Below, piece by piece: positions 8,350 to 15,909 of a DNA stretch of 32,479 nt. The notes beneath the pieces were generated by a model. It was not told where the DNA came from and did no database searches. It worked only from the letters and a program-made list of their open reading frames with translations. Origin of the DNA: Streptomyces ossamyceticus (GTDB taxonomy: Bacteria > Actinomycetota > Actinomycetes > Streptomycetales > Streptomycetaceae). The number at the start of each line of letters is the position of its first letter. The first letter of the stretch is position 1. Position numbers and translations under genes: made by a program. Location of the stretch: the NCBI RefSeq assembly GCF_001418475.1, contig NZ_LIQX01000010.1, forward strand, positions 8,809 through 41,287. The letters are read 5' to 3'.

Positions 8350-10235
8350 GACGTCCCCTCGGATGTCCGGGTGCCGCCGACGGCGGCCCGGGTGTCGGTG
8401 TGTGCGTGCGCTGCGGCGGCCGGCGGACCGCCGGTCGCGCCGGACGCGTGGGTGAGCGGGGCGGCGTCGCCGGGTGGCCCGGCCGGCCGGTCGGCGGGCC
8501 CGTGCAGCGCGAACGGGAACAGGGAGAACAGCTCGCCCGCCTCCCGTACGGCGCGCAGCCGCTCCAGCAGCGGGGCGTAGGCGTCGGGGTCGCCCGCGTC
8601 GGGCTCGCCCAGCCGCCCCAGCAGCCGGTCGAGGACGGGCCACAGCCACACCCCGTCCTGCCACAGCGGCCCGGTGCTCCCGGTCCGCGCCGCCCGGTGG
8701 TTGTGCGTCCACAGGCCGAGGCAGGCGGCGCCTGCCAGGCACAGGCTGTACTGCCGGGCCACGTCGAAGGCGGCGGGCGGCACGTCGGAGACCACGGCGC
8801 GGTGGGCGTCCATCGCCTCGTGGACCCGGCCGGTCACCGCGAGCAGCCGCTCCGCGGCACCGAGCGCGCCCTTGAGTTCGGGCCGCCGGCCGGCCTCGGC
8901 GCGCAGCGCCGCCACCGACGCGGGCAGGGTGGCCATGATGCCGCTGCCCCGCCGGGCCACCAGGGACAGCCGCTCGGGGGCGAGCGGGGGCAGCGGCTCC
9001 GCCAGGTCGAAGGCGCGGGCGGCGCCGGCCGTGTCGCCGGTGCCGCGCACCCAGCCGCGGGACAGTGAACGGAACTGGTTGACCAGGGAGTTGAGGTTGA
9101 CCAGGGTGTTGCCGTCGAAGAGGCCGACGATGCGGTGGTCGCGGTCGACCTTCTGGAACATCCCGAGGGCGTGGACGTCCTTGAGGAAGGCCCGCGCCCC
9201 GAGCAGCCGGGTCAGCTCGGCGATCACTCCCTCGGTGCCGGTGGGCACCAGGTACTTGGTGACGGCGGCGGCCACGCTCAGCTCGTCGGGGACGGTGTGC
9301 ACGGAGCGGGCGGCGACCGTGGCCAGCGCCTCCCCGGCGAGCACGTCCGCGGCGGCCGAGGCGAGCACGTGCCGTGCCTGCGGCAGGTCGACCAGGCGCC
9401 GTCCGAACAGTTCGCGCCGCTCGGCGAAGTCCAGGGCGATGTTCAGCGCGTGGTCGGCCGAACCCAGGGACAGCGAGGCGCACATGGTGCGGGTGAGCTG
9501 GAGCGCCTTCAGTACGGTCTCGACGCCGCCACCCACACCGCCGACCGCCGCGTCCGCCGGCACCGGGGCGCCGTCGAAGGCGATGCCGCTGATGTCGGCG
9601 CCCCGGATGCCATGCGTGTGGATCTTGTCGATGCAGCGGTAGTGCTCTCCCGGCGTCATCGGCCGCTTGTCGACGAGCAGCACGGTGAAGCCGCGCGGCC
9701 CGCCGTCCTCGGAGGTGCGGGTGAGCACCGAGAGCAGGCTGCCGCGGGTGGCATTGTTGATCAGCCATTTCTCGCCGCTGATCCGCCAGCCGCCCGCTTC
9801 GTCGGGCTCGCCCCGCACGTCCCCGGCGAGCAGGTCGCTGCCGTGGGCGCGCTCGGTGAGGGCCAGCGAGACGGGCACGCCCGCCCGGATGTCCTCGGCG
9901 AGCCGGCGGGCCTGCTCGGGGGTGCCGGAGATCCAGACGCAGACCCCGCCCAGGTACGTCTTGCCGTGCCCGACGGCGACGGTCATGTCGCGCCGGGCCA
10001 CCACCCGCATGACCTGCATGACGGTCTCGTAGTCGGTGAGCCTGCCGCCGTGCTCGGCCGGGATGTAGAACTCCTGGAGTCCCCAGCCCTCCAGCACCCG
10101 GCAGATGTCGGACGGGAACTCCTCGTTCTCGTCGAGTTCCAGGCAGCGGGCGTGGGAGAAGGGCGTGGCGGGGTCGTCGGGGTCGCCGAGCAGCGACTCC
10201 AGTTCCTGTGCGACGCGGTAGGGGGGATGGTCCAT
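8343..10235 (-). CDS. Large acyl-CoA dehydrogenase family protein (first of pair)
   Basis: A 630-aa acyl-CoA dehydrogenase homologue. Visible motifs are TERAHGSDL (FAD and substrate loop), GGWRISGEKWLINNA, a FAERRELFGRRL motif around residue 310 and FDGNTLVNLNS near 415. About 200 residues extend beyond the classical fold and the last ~50 are low-complexity Ala, Gly and Pro. It is similar in build but clearly not identical to the downstream partner, so the pair probably arose by old duplication and may act at different carbons. ATG at 10235 lies 3 nt after the FAAL stop. In the context of FAAL and ACP it probably oxidises a carrier-bound fatty acyl chain. Confidence 0.9.
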   Translation of the reverse strand: MDHPPYRVAQELESLLGDPDDPATPFSHARCLELDENEEFPSDICRVLEGWGLQEFYIPAEHGGRLTDYETVMQVMRVVARRDMTVAVGHGKTYLGGVCVWISGTPEQARRLAEDIRAGVPVSLALTERAHGSDLLAGDVRGEPDEAGGWRISGEKWLINNATRGSLLSVLTRTSEDGGPRGFTVLLVDKRPMTPGEHYRCIDKIHTHGIRGADISGIAFDGAPVPADAAVGGVGGGVETVLKALQLTRTMCASLSLGSADHALNIALDFAERRELFGRRLVDLPQARHVLASAAADVLAGEALATVAARSVHTVPDELSVAAAVTKYLVPTGTEGVIAELTRLLGARAFLKDVHALGMFQKVDRDHRIVGLFDGNTLVNLNSLVNQFRSLSRGWVRGTGDTAGAARAFDLAEPLPPLAPERLSLVARRGSGIMATLPASVAALRAEAGRRPELKGALGAAERLLAVTGRVHEAMDAHRAVVSDVPPAAFDVARQYSLCLAGAACLGLWTHNHRAARTGSTGPLWQDGVWLWPVLDRLLGRLGEPDAGDPDAYAPLLERLRAVREAGELFSLFPFALHGPADRPAGPPGDAAPLTHASGATGGPPAAAAHAHTDTRAAVGGTRTSEGTSC

Positions 10236-10238
10236 GGT

Positions 10239-12059
10239 TCAGCCCACCGGTGCCATGGCCGGGTCGGCGGCCGGGGTGCCCGCGGCGGCTGCGCCGGCTG
10301 CGGCGTTGGCGGCGGTTTCGACGAGCGTGCGCACCGACGGGTCCAGCACGGAGTGCAGCGCGGTGACGGCGCCCTGGAGGAACAGCTTGCGCATCAGGGT
10401 CCGCTGGATCTTGCCGCTGGTGGTCCTGCGGACGGTGCCGGGGCGGACCAGCAGCACGTTGCCTGCCGGTACGGCGAACTCCATGCCGATGTGCCGCTGG
10501 ATGTCGGTGGCGACGCTCTTGAGGTCGTCGCCCGCGGCGGCGGCCCGGATCTCGTGGATCACCACGAGGTGCTCCTGGCCGCCGGTGTCGACGGCGAAGA
10601 CCGCGCCGGCGCCGATCGCCGGGTTGAGGCCGCGGACCGCGCTCTCCACGTCGTACGGGTAGATGTTGCGGCCGTTGATGAGGACCATCTCCTTCAGCCG
10701 GCCCGTCACAAACAGCTCGCCGCCGCCCAGGACGCCCATGTCGCCGGTGCGCAGCCAGGCGCCCAGCTCCTCCTGGCCGGCGATGCGGGCGCCGAAGATC
10801 TCCGCGTTGACCTCGGGCCGCTCCCAGTAGCCGGAGGCGACGCTGGCGCCGCGCACCCAGATCTCGCCGACCCGGCCCTCGGGCTGCTCGGCGAGCGTCT
10901 CGGGGTCGACGATCCGCACCTCGAAGTCCTCGGCCAGCGCGACCCCGCTGCTGACCAGGGTGCGGCGCGGGGCGCCCAGGAACGGTCCTGCGAGGGTGCC
11001 CTGCTCCAGGCCGGCCGCGTCGACCTCGCGCAGCAGCGCGCCCCGCGTCTTGGGGGTGCCGGTCACCAGCAGGGTCGTCTCGGCCATGCCGTAGCAGGGG
11101 AACATGGTCTCCGCGCGGAACCCGTGGGGTCCGAAGCGCTCGGTGAACGCCTGGAGGGTCTCGGCGCGGACGGGTTCGGCGCCGTTGCAGGCGGTGCGCC
11201 ACGTCGACAGGTCCAGGCCCTCCAGCTGCGCGTCGGTGACCCGGCGGACGCACAGGTCGTACGCGAAGTTGGGGCCGCCGCTCGCGTTGACGCCGTACTC
11301 GCTGACCAGTTCGAGCCAGCGGGCGGGCTTGCGCAGGAACGACACCGGGGGGATGAGCACACTGGTGGTGCCCAGCCACAGCGGCTGGAGGATGTGCCCG
11401 ATCAGGCCCATGTCGTGGTAGAAGGGCAGCCAGCCGCCGATCATCGTGTCGGGGGTGTTGCCCGTGGAGCGGGCGATGGCCGCCTCGTTGGCGAGCAGGT
11501 TGCCGTGCGAGACCATCACGCCCTTGGGGGCGCTGGTGGAGCCCGAGGTGTACTGGAGGAAGGCCAGGTGCTCCGGGCTCAGCCGCGGGTCGCGCCAGGC
11601 GTCCACGTCACCGACCGTCCCCTGGTCGGTGGGCAGGCACGCCACGTCGGAGAAGCCCTCGGCCGCCAGCCACGCCTCCACCTCCGGGGCGTGCTCGGCG
11701 AGGGTCAGCACGGCGCCGACACGGGCGTCGCGGACGATCCCCGAGACCCGGCGGAAGTGCTGGCCCTGCTCGGAGGGCAGCGGCGCGGGCACCGCGACGG
11801 CGCCGGCGTAGAGGCAGCCCACGAACGCCTTCACGAAGTCCAGGCCCGAGGGGTACAGCAGCAGGACCTGTCGTCCCGCAAGGCCCCGTTCCTGCAGCCA
11901 GGACGCGATGTCCTTGGCCGCGTGGTCCAGGGTCCGGTACGGCAGTCGCTCGGGCTCCTTGCCCCGTACGCCGTCCGCGAGGAACAGGAACGCGTCCTTG
12001 TCCCCCTGTTCGTCCGACCGCGTCAGCACGAGCTCCGCGAATGAACCGAATTCCGCCAC
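10239..12059 (-). CDS. Fatty acyl-AMP ligase (FAAL)
   Basis: A 606-aa adenylate-forming enzyme that activates a free fatty acid with ATP and transfers it to a carrier protein. Motifs: YTSGSTSAPKGV (170-181), LPFYHDMGLIGH (211-222), LRTGDMG, FVTGRLKEMVLINGRNIYPYD, and the late catalytic Lys in TSGKIQR. The segment SFLRKPARWL (240-249) and the GRNIYPYD motif are typical of FAALs rather than CoA ligases. The chosen start is GTG at 12059, because GAGGGG lies about 8 nt upstream; the open frame extends to 12281 but without good translation signals and with unrelated sequence. It is the probable entry point of the pathway: fatty acid to the 102-aa ACP. Chain length is not predictable here. Confidence 0.95.
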   Translation of the reverse strand: MAEFGSFAELVLTRSDEQGDKDAFLFLADGVRGKEPERLPYRTLDHAAKDIASWLQERGLAGRQVLLLYPSGLDFVKAFVGCLYAGAVAVPAPLPSEQGQHFRRVSGIVRDARVGAVLTLAEHAPEVEAWLAAEGFSDVACLPTDQGTVGDVDAWRDPRLSPEHLAFLQYTSGSTSAPKGVMVSHGNLLANEAAIARSTGNTPDTMIGGWLPFYHDMGLIGHILQPLWLGTTSVLIPPVSFLRKPARWLELVSEYGVNASGGPNFAYDLCVRRVTDAQLEGLDLSTWRTACNGAEPVRAETLQAFTERFGPHGFRAETMFPCYGMAETTLLVTGTPKTRGALLREVDAAGLEQGTLAGPFLGAPRRTLVSSGVALAEDFEVRIVDPETLAEQPEGRVGEIWVRGASVASGYWERPEVNAEIFGARIAGQEELGAWLRTGDMGVLGGGELFVTGRLKEMVLINGRNIYPYDVESAVRGLNPAIGAGAVFAVDTGGQEHLVVIHEIRAAAAGDDLKSVATDIQRHIGMEFAVPAGNVLLVRPGTVRRTTSGKIQRTLMRKLFLQGAVTALHSVLDPSVRTLVETAANAAAGAAAAGTPAADPAMAPVG

Positions 12060-12223
12060 CGTCTTTCCCCTCGCCTCGAAGCGACTCGTATCGCGTTGAA
12101 ACCGGCTGAACCGGCCGGGCCGGCCGCACCGGGTGGACCGGGCGGCCGGCCGGACCCACTGGTCCGCCCGACCTGTCGTGCCGATCGTCGGGTCCGTCTC
12201 TAAAGCCCCTCTTGCGGCCGACG

Positions 12224-12541
12224 TCACTCCCGTCGGCCGGGGCCGTCCTCCACCCGGCCGTGCCCCTCCAGCTGCGCCCACAGCTCCCGTTCACGCGGGG
12301 AGAGCGGCACGTCGGCGACCAGGCGCTCGGGATGGGCGGGCGGCGGCTCGTCGAGCGGCAGCACACCACCCCGCGCACCGGGGTCCGGTTCGCCGAGCCA
12401 CCACTGCTTGGCCTGCTCGACGGAGGCCGGCGGCACCATGCCGAAGATGACGGCGAGCGCGCCGAAACCGTCCACGAAGAACGTGGCGACGCCCCGCCAC
12501 ACGCGGCGCGGAGACCACCACATGCCGGGCGGGGCCGCCAT
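12224..12541 (-). CDS. Small membrane-associated protein of unknown function in the biosynthetic operon
   Basis: A 105-aa protein starting 11 nt after the FkbH stop. It has a basic N-terminus (W-W-S-P-R-R, residues 8-13), then one hydrophobic segment (about 19-40, rich in F, V, G, A and I), a P-P-A turn, and a polar tail rich in Pro, Glu and Arg with no enzyme motif. ATG at 12541 is preceded by a weak G-rich site. I do not recognise a function. In size, the double Trp and the single hydrophobic helix it resembles small uncharacterised Streptomyces proteins found beside polyketide genes (possibly DUF6059), but I cannot confirm this. Position inside the operon and GC-rich third positions support a real gene. 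Confidence 0.7.
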   Translation of the reverse strand: MAAPPGMWWSPRRVWRGVATFFVDGFGALAVIFGMVPPASVEQAKQWWLGEPDPGARGGVLPLDEPPPAHPERLVADVPLSPRERELWAQLEGHGRVEDGPGRRE

Positions 12542-12552
12542 GTCACCCCGCC

Positions 12553-14496
12553 TCAGGACGATCGCCGGGCGATGTCCGCGCTCAGTCGGACGTGCGCCGG
12601 CGGCGTCGGCAGGTGCTCCTCGGACAGGTCGTGCCGGAACGACACGGTGCCGTCCGCGTCCTCACCCGTCTCGGCGAAGCCCATCGACGGGTACAGGTCG
12701 CGCACCCGGTGGTTCTTGGCCGTCGGACGGTAACGGGCGTGCACGGCGCCCGCCCCTCGGGCCCGGGCCTCGTGCAGCAGGGCGGTCAGGCAGGCCTGCT
12801 CGATGCCGCGGGCGAACACCCGGCAGCTCAGCAGCATGTTGTCGATGTGCCACTCCCCCGCCGGTTCGGCGCCGCTCACCAGGACCGCGCCGACGAGGCC
12901 GTTGTCCCCGAACCGGTCCGCGGAGCGGATGGCCAGCACCAGCCCGTCGGCGGACTCGTGACGGGCCCGTACGTCGGCCTGCTGGAGCCGCTCGGTGGTG
13001 AGGTTGAACTGGTTGGTGCGCAGCGTCACCTGGGAGACGCGGGCGATCTCGTGGTCCCGTACGGGTGAGAAGGAGACCTCGACGCCCAGTTCGGCGAGGT
13101 ACTCCTCCATGGAGTCGGCGCTCTCCAGGAGGTCCTGGCGGGCCACCTCGGTGCGGTACTGGGTCGTCCGGGCGCGGTCCTCGGCGGTCAGTTCCCGCAC
13201 GTCGAACCAGCCGTCGGCGAGCAGCCGTTCGATGTGCAGGGCCGGTTCCTCGTCGAGCCGGACCACGGCGACACCGGGCAGGCTGCGGGCCACCAGCCCG
13301 CACTCGAAGGGGGAGTCGTCGGCGAAGACGAAGCTGTCCACCCCGAGGTTGAGCTTCTGGGCGATCTCCAGCAGGTTGCGGTCCTTGGGCTCCCAGTTGG
13401 CGGTGACCTGGACGAAGTCGCTCTCCCGCAGCGCCATGTCGGGGTGGTCGCGCAGCACTCCCCGGACGGGCTCGATGTCGTTCTTGCTGCACACGGCGAG
13501 CAGTACGCCCTGGGCACCGATCTGTCCGACGGCCTTCTGGAACCGGCCGAACGCCTCGCCCCGGTAGGTGGTGGCGGCGGCAATGCCGTCCGGGCCGTCG
13601 TCGCCGAGGATGCCGTCCCACAGGGTGTTGTCCAGGTCGACGACCAGCACCTTCTTGGTGCGGCCGCGCAGCACCCGGGCCAGGTGGCCGACCTCGCGGG
13701 CGTAGCCGGCGAGGAGTTCCTCGCCGAACTGCACCTTGGCGTAGGCGGCGAGCCGGGGCTCGTTGACGGGGCCGCCGGCGGCGATCAGCGGGTCGAGGTC
13801 CACGACGTGGACGCGGTCGTGCACGGCCGAGAGCCGGAGCAGCCCCGCGTTGAACTCCCGCCAGACCACGCCGAGTCGGGCCCTGGAGCGGGCGTCGACC
13901 AGGCGGCGCAACTGGGTGCGGAGCAGGGGCACGGTGTTGAGCACCAAGGTGCCGGCGCCGCGCGTGACATAGCGCTCCGCGAGCGAGCTGATCAGGCCGA
14001 GCTTCCCGGAGAGGACGCGCTGGACGTCCTCCACCGACCAGGGGTGCGGCAGTTCCGCGAAGACGATCTCGGCGTCCAGGACGCACAGGGCGAGATCGGC
14101 GGCGTACACGTCGCTGGAGGTGTCGTGGAGGTCGCGCCGCCATGCGCCGTAGTCGCCCTCGCTCAGCCGGGACAGCAGGCCGTGCCGGGCGAGTTCAGCG
14201 GTCAGCGGGGCGGTGAGCCCGCTCAGTGTGGAGCCGCCGGTGACGGCGACGGTGATCGTCTCGGTGCCGGGGTGCTCGCGCAGCACCTCCTCCCGGTCCA
14301 GCCGGGAGAGCAGCTGCCCGGCCCGGGCCAGGTCCGGGGCGGGCGGTCCGGCGGGGTCCCCCGCCGCGGCCAGCTCGGACAGCAGACCGGGCACCTCGTC
14401 GTACGCGTCGGCGAGGCGTCCTTCGGCGTGGAGGGCGCGCAGCCGGTCCAGCGGTCCGGTCCGCTCGCCCACGGCGGTGCTCACAACCGTGGCCAT
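12553..14496 (-). CDS. FkbH-like HAD-superfamily protein, predicted D-glyceryl-ACP synthase
   Basis: A 647-aa protein. The N-terminal ~275 residues are the extension found in long FkbH proteins. The HAD phosphatase-like domain (about 280-420) has the motif VVDLDNTLWDG (Asp287, Asp289, Thr291), CSKND (336-340) and FADDSPFE (391-398). The C-terminal ~150 residues resemble an acetyltransferase (GNAT) domain. FkbH proteins take 1,3-bisphosphoglycerate, remove a phosphate and load the glyceryl unit on an ACP. ATG at 14496 has GGAG 5 nt upstream; an in-frame GTG at 14511 lacks such a site. As first gene of the operon it sits behind the promoter region with SARP-like repeats. A methoxymalonyl-ACP role is less likely because the dehydrogenase and O-methyltransferase partners are absent. 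Confidence 0.93.
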   Translation of the reverse strand: MATVVSTAVGERTGPLDRLRALHAEGRLADAYDEVPGLLSELAAAGDPAGPPAPDLARAGQLLSRLDREEVLREHPGTETITVAVTGGSTLSGLTAPLTAELARHGLLSRLSEGDYGAWRRDLHDTSSDVYAADLALCVLDAEIVFAELPHPWSVEDVQRVLSGKLGLISSLAERYVTRGAGTLVLNTVPLLRTQLRRLVDARSRARLGVVWREFNAGLLRLSAVHDRVHVVDLDPLIAAGGPVNEPRLAAYAKVQFGEELLAGYAREVGHLARVLRGRTKKVLVVDLDNTLWDGILGDDGPDGIAAATTYRGEAFGRFQKAVGQIGAQGVLLAVCSKNDIEPVRGVLRDHPDMALRESDFVQVTANWEPKDRNLLEIAQKLNLGVDSFVFADDSPFECGLVARSLPGVAVVRLDEEPALHIERLLADGWFDVRELTAEDRARTTQYRTEVARQDLLESADSMEEYLAELGVEVSFSPVRDHEIARVSQVTLRTNQFNLTTERLQQADVRARHESADGLVLAIRSADRFGDNGLVGAVLVSGAEPAGEWHIDNMLLSCRVFARGIEQACLTALLHEARARGAGAVHARYRPTAKNHRVRDLYPSMGFAETGEDADGTVSFRHDLSEEHLPTPPAHVRLSADIARRSS

Positions 14497-14614
14497 GGTG
14501 TCTCCATTCACTGAATCGCCCGTCGCGCGGCGCTCGCGGTGGTACGAGATCGCCGCTACGGGCCCGCGCCCCGTCCCGGAACCGGGCCCACCACCACTGC
14601 CGGTGGCCGGACCG

Positions 14615-14646
14615 AGCCTGCCGAGCGGGTCTTAAGCGGGCCTTGA
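14615..14646 (-). promoter_or_regulatory. SARP-like direct repeats and -10 element upstream of the fkbH-type gene
   Basis: On the minus strand two heptamers, TCAAGGC (14646-14640) and TTAAGAC (14635-14629), repeat with an exact 11-bp period (spacer CCGC). Eight bases after the second comes CAGGCT (14620-14615), one mismatch from the TAnnnT -10 form. Direct heptamers spaced 11 bp and ending 8 bp before the -10 are the known architecture of SARP-activated promoters (consensus near TCGAGC). The site is about 120 bp upstream of the FkbH start. No SARP gene is in this window, so the activator would be encoded elsewhere. Confidence 0.5.
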
Positions 14647-14784
14647 GCGCGAGGACCCCGGGGCCCCGGCCCGGCGGCGCGGGAGAGGACGACGCGTGTG
14701 ACGCGGGGTGACGGGGCGGGCTCCATGTGCGCGGCATTCGAGTGAGGCGCAGACTGGCCGCAGGGGTCGAGATCTGGAGGCGCC

Positions 14785-15021
14785 ATGCGGCTGAGCAAGG
14801 AGATCGACTGCACGGTCAGACTGGGGCTGCACGACATCGGTGATCAGGACGTGGCGACCCTCGTCAGCGGTGTCCGGAGCAGGGAGCACGAGGTCGCCAT
14901 GCTCTGGGAGCCGGGCGCCGACTGCGCGCTGACCGTGGATTTCGGCGACGACCTGGAGGGCGCGCGGGCGCTCGTCGAGGCGGCGCAGGAGCTGGAGAAG
15001 AGTTCCGGCGACCAGGGCTGA
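14785..15021 (+). CDS. Small acidic protein of unknown function, divergent from the biosynthetic operon
   Basis: A 78-aa, Asp- and Glu-rich soluble protein; no signal peptide or membrane segment. ATG at 14785 follows GGAGG with 4 nt spacing, and the third codon positions are strongly GC-rich, so it is a real gene. It contains two Cys (one near residue 9, one near 47) and ends in a Gln-Glu-Leu-Glu-Lys-rich helix. I do not recognise a family. It is transcribed away from the operon and shares the 288-bp intergenic region with it. A regulatory or accessory role is possible, but nothing in the sequence proves it. Confidence 0.7.
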   Translation: MRLSKEIDCTVRLGLHDIGDQDVATLVSGVRSREHEVAMLWEPGADCALTVDFGDDLEGARALVEAAQELEKSSGDQG

Positions 15022-15432
<411 letters not shown>

Positions 15433-15888
15433 TCAGCCCTGCGCCGCGGCCTTCTTGATCGCCTCGCGGATCCGGCAGTACGTGCCGCAGCGGCAGACGT
15501 TCTCGATGCGGTCGATGTCCGCGTCGGTCGGGTGGGTGGTCTTCTTCAGCAGCGCCGCGGCGGCCATGATCTGGCCCGGCTGGCAGAAGCCGCACTGCGC
15601 GACGTCGCGGTCGAGCCATGCCCGCTGCACGGGGTGCAGCTCGTCACCGTCCGCCAGCCCCTCGATCGTGGTGACCTCGCGGCCCGCGCAGTCCGCGACC
15701 GGGACGACGCAGGGCTGGACGTCCTCGCCGTCCAGGTGGCTCGTACAGGCGCGGCAGACGCCGACGCCGCAGCCGTACTTGGGGCCGGTGACCTCCAGCA
15801 TGTCCCGCAGGACCCACAGCAGCGGCATGTCGGACGGGGCCTCGACGGTGACCGGTTTCCCGTTGAGGACGAAGGAGTAGGACGGCAT
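15433..15888 (-). CDS. 2Fe-2S small subunit of a molybdenum hydroxylase (IorA-like)
   Basis: A 151-aa electron-transfer subunit. The plant-type [2Fe-2S] site is GCGVGVCRAC followed by a Cys about 12 residues later. The C-terminal site has CGFC and CRCGTYC. This two-cluster architecture is that of the xanthine dehydrogenase family and of isoquinoline 1-oxidoreductase alpha subunits. ATG at 15888 has GAAGG with 5 nt spacing; an in-frame GTG two codons earlier overlaps that site. It follows the large-subunit gene by 21 bp in the same direction. It has no signal peptide, so it is probably exported as a passenger with the Tat-targeted large subunit. The substrate is unknown. Confidence 0.93.
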   Translation of the reverse strand: MPSYSFVLNGKPVTVEAPSDMPLLWVLRDMLEVTGPKYGCGVGVCRACTSHLDGEDVQPCVVPVADCAGREVTTIEGLADGDELHPVQRAWLDRDVAQCGFCQPGQIMAAAALLKKTTHPTDADIDRIENVCRCGTYCRIREAIKKAAAQG

Positions 15889-15909
15889 CGGCACCTTCTC
15901 GGAGTCGGG

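Noticed and set aside
8350..11379. Upstream extension of the second acyl-CoA dehydrogenase frame to 1609 residues, suggesting a giant fusion
   Set aside because: The extension covers the other dehydrogenase and the FAAL genes in a wrong frame and has Arg/Pro/Gly-rich nonsense composition; the ATG at 8349 overlaps the previous stop as in a normal operon.
12553..14496. FkbH as source of methoxymalonyl-ACP
   Set aside because: The usual partners (acyl and 3-hydroxyacyl dehydrogenases of the methoxymalonyl set and an O-methyltransferase) are not present, and the PKS AT has the malonyl-type HAFH signature. The KAS III and E2-type acyltransferase point to tetronate use.
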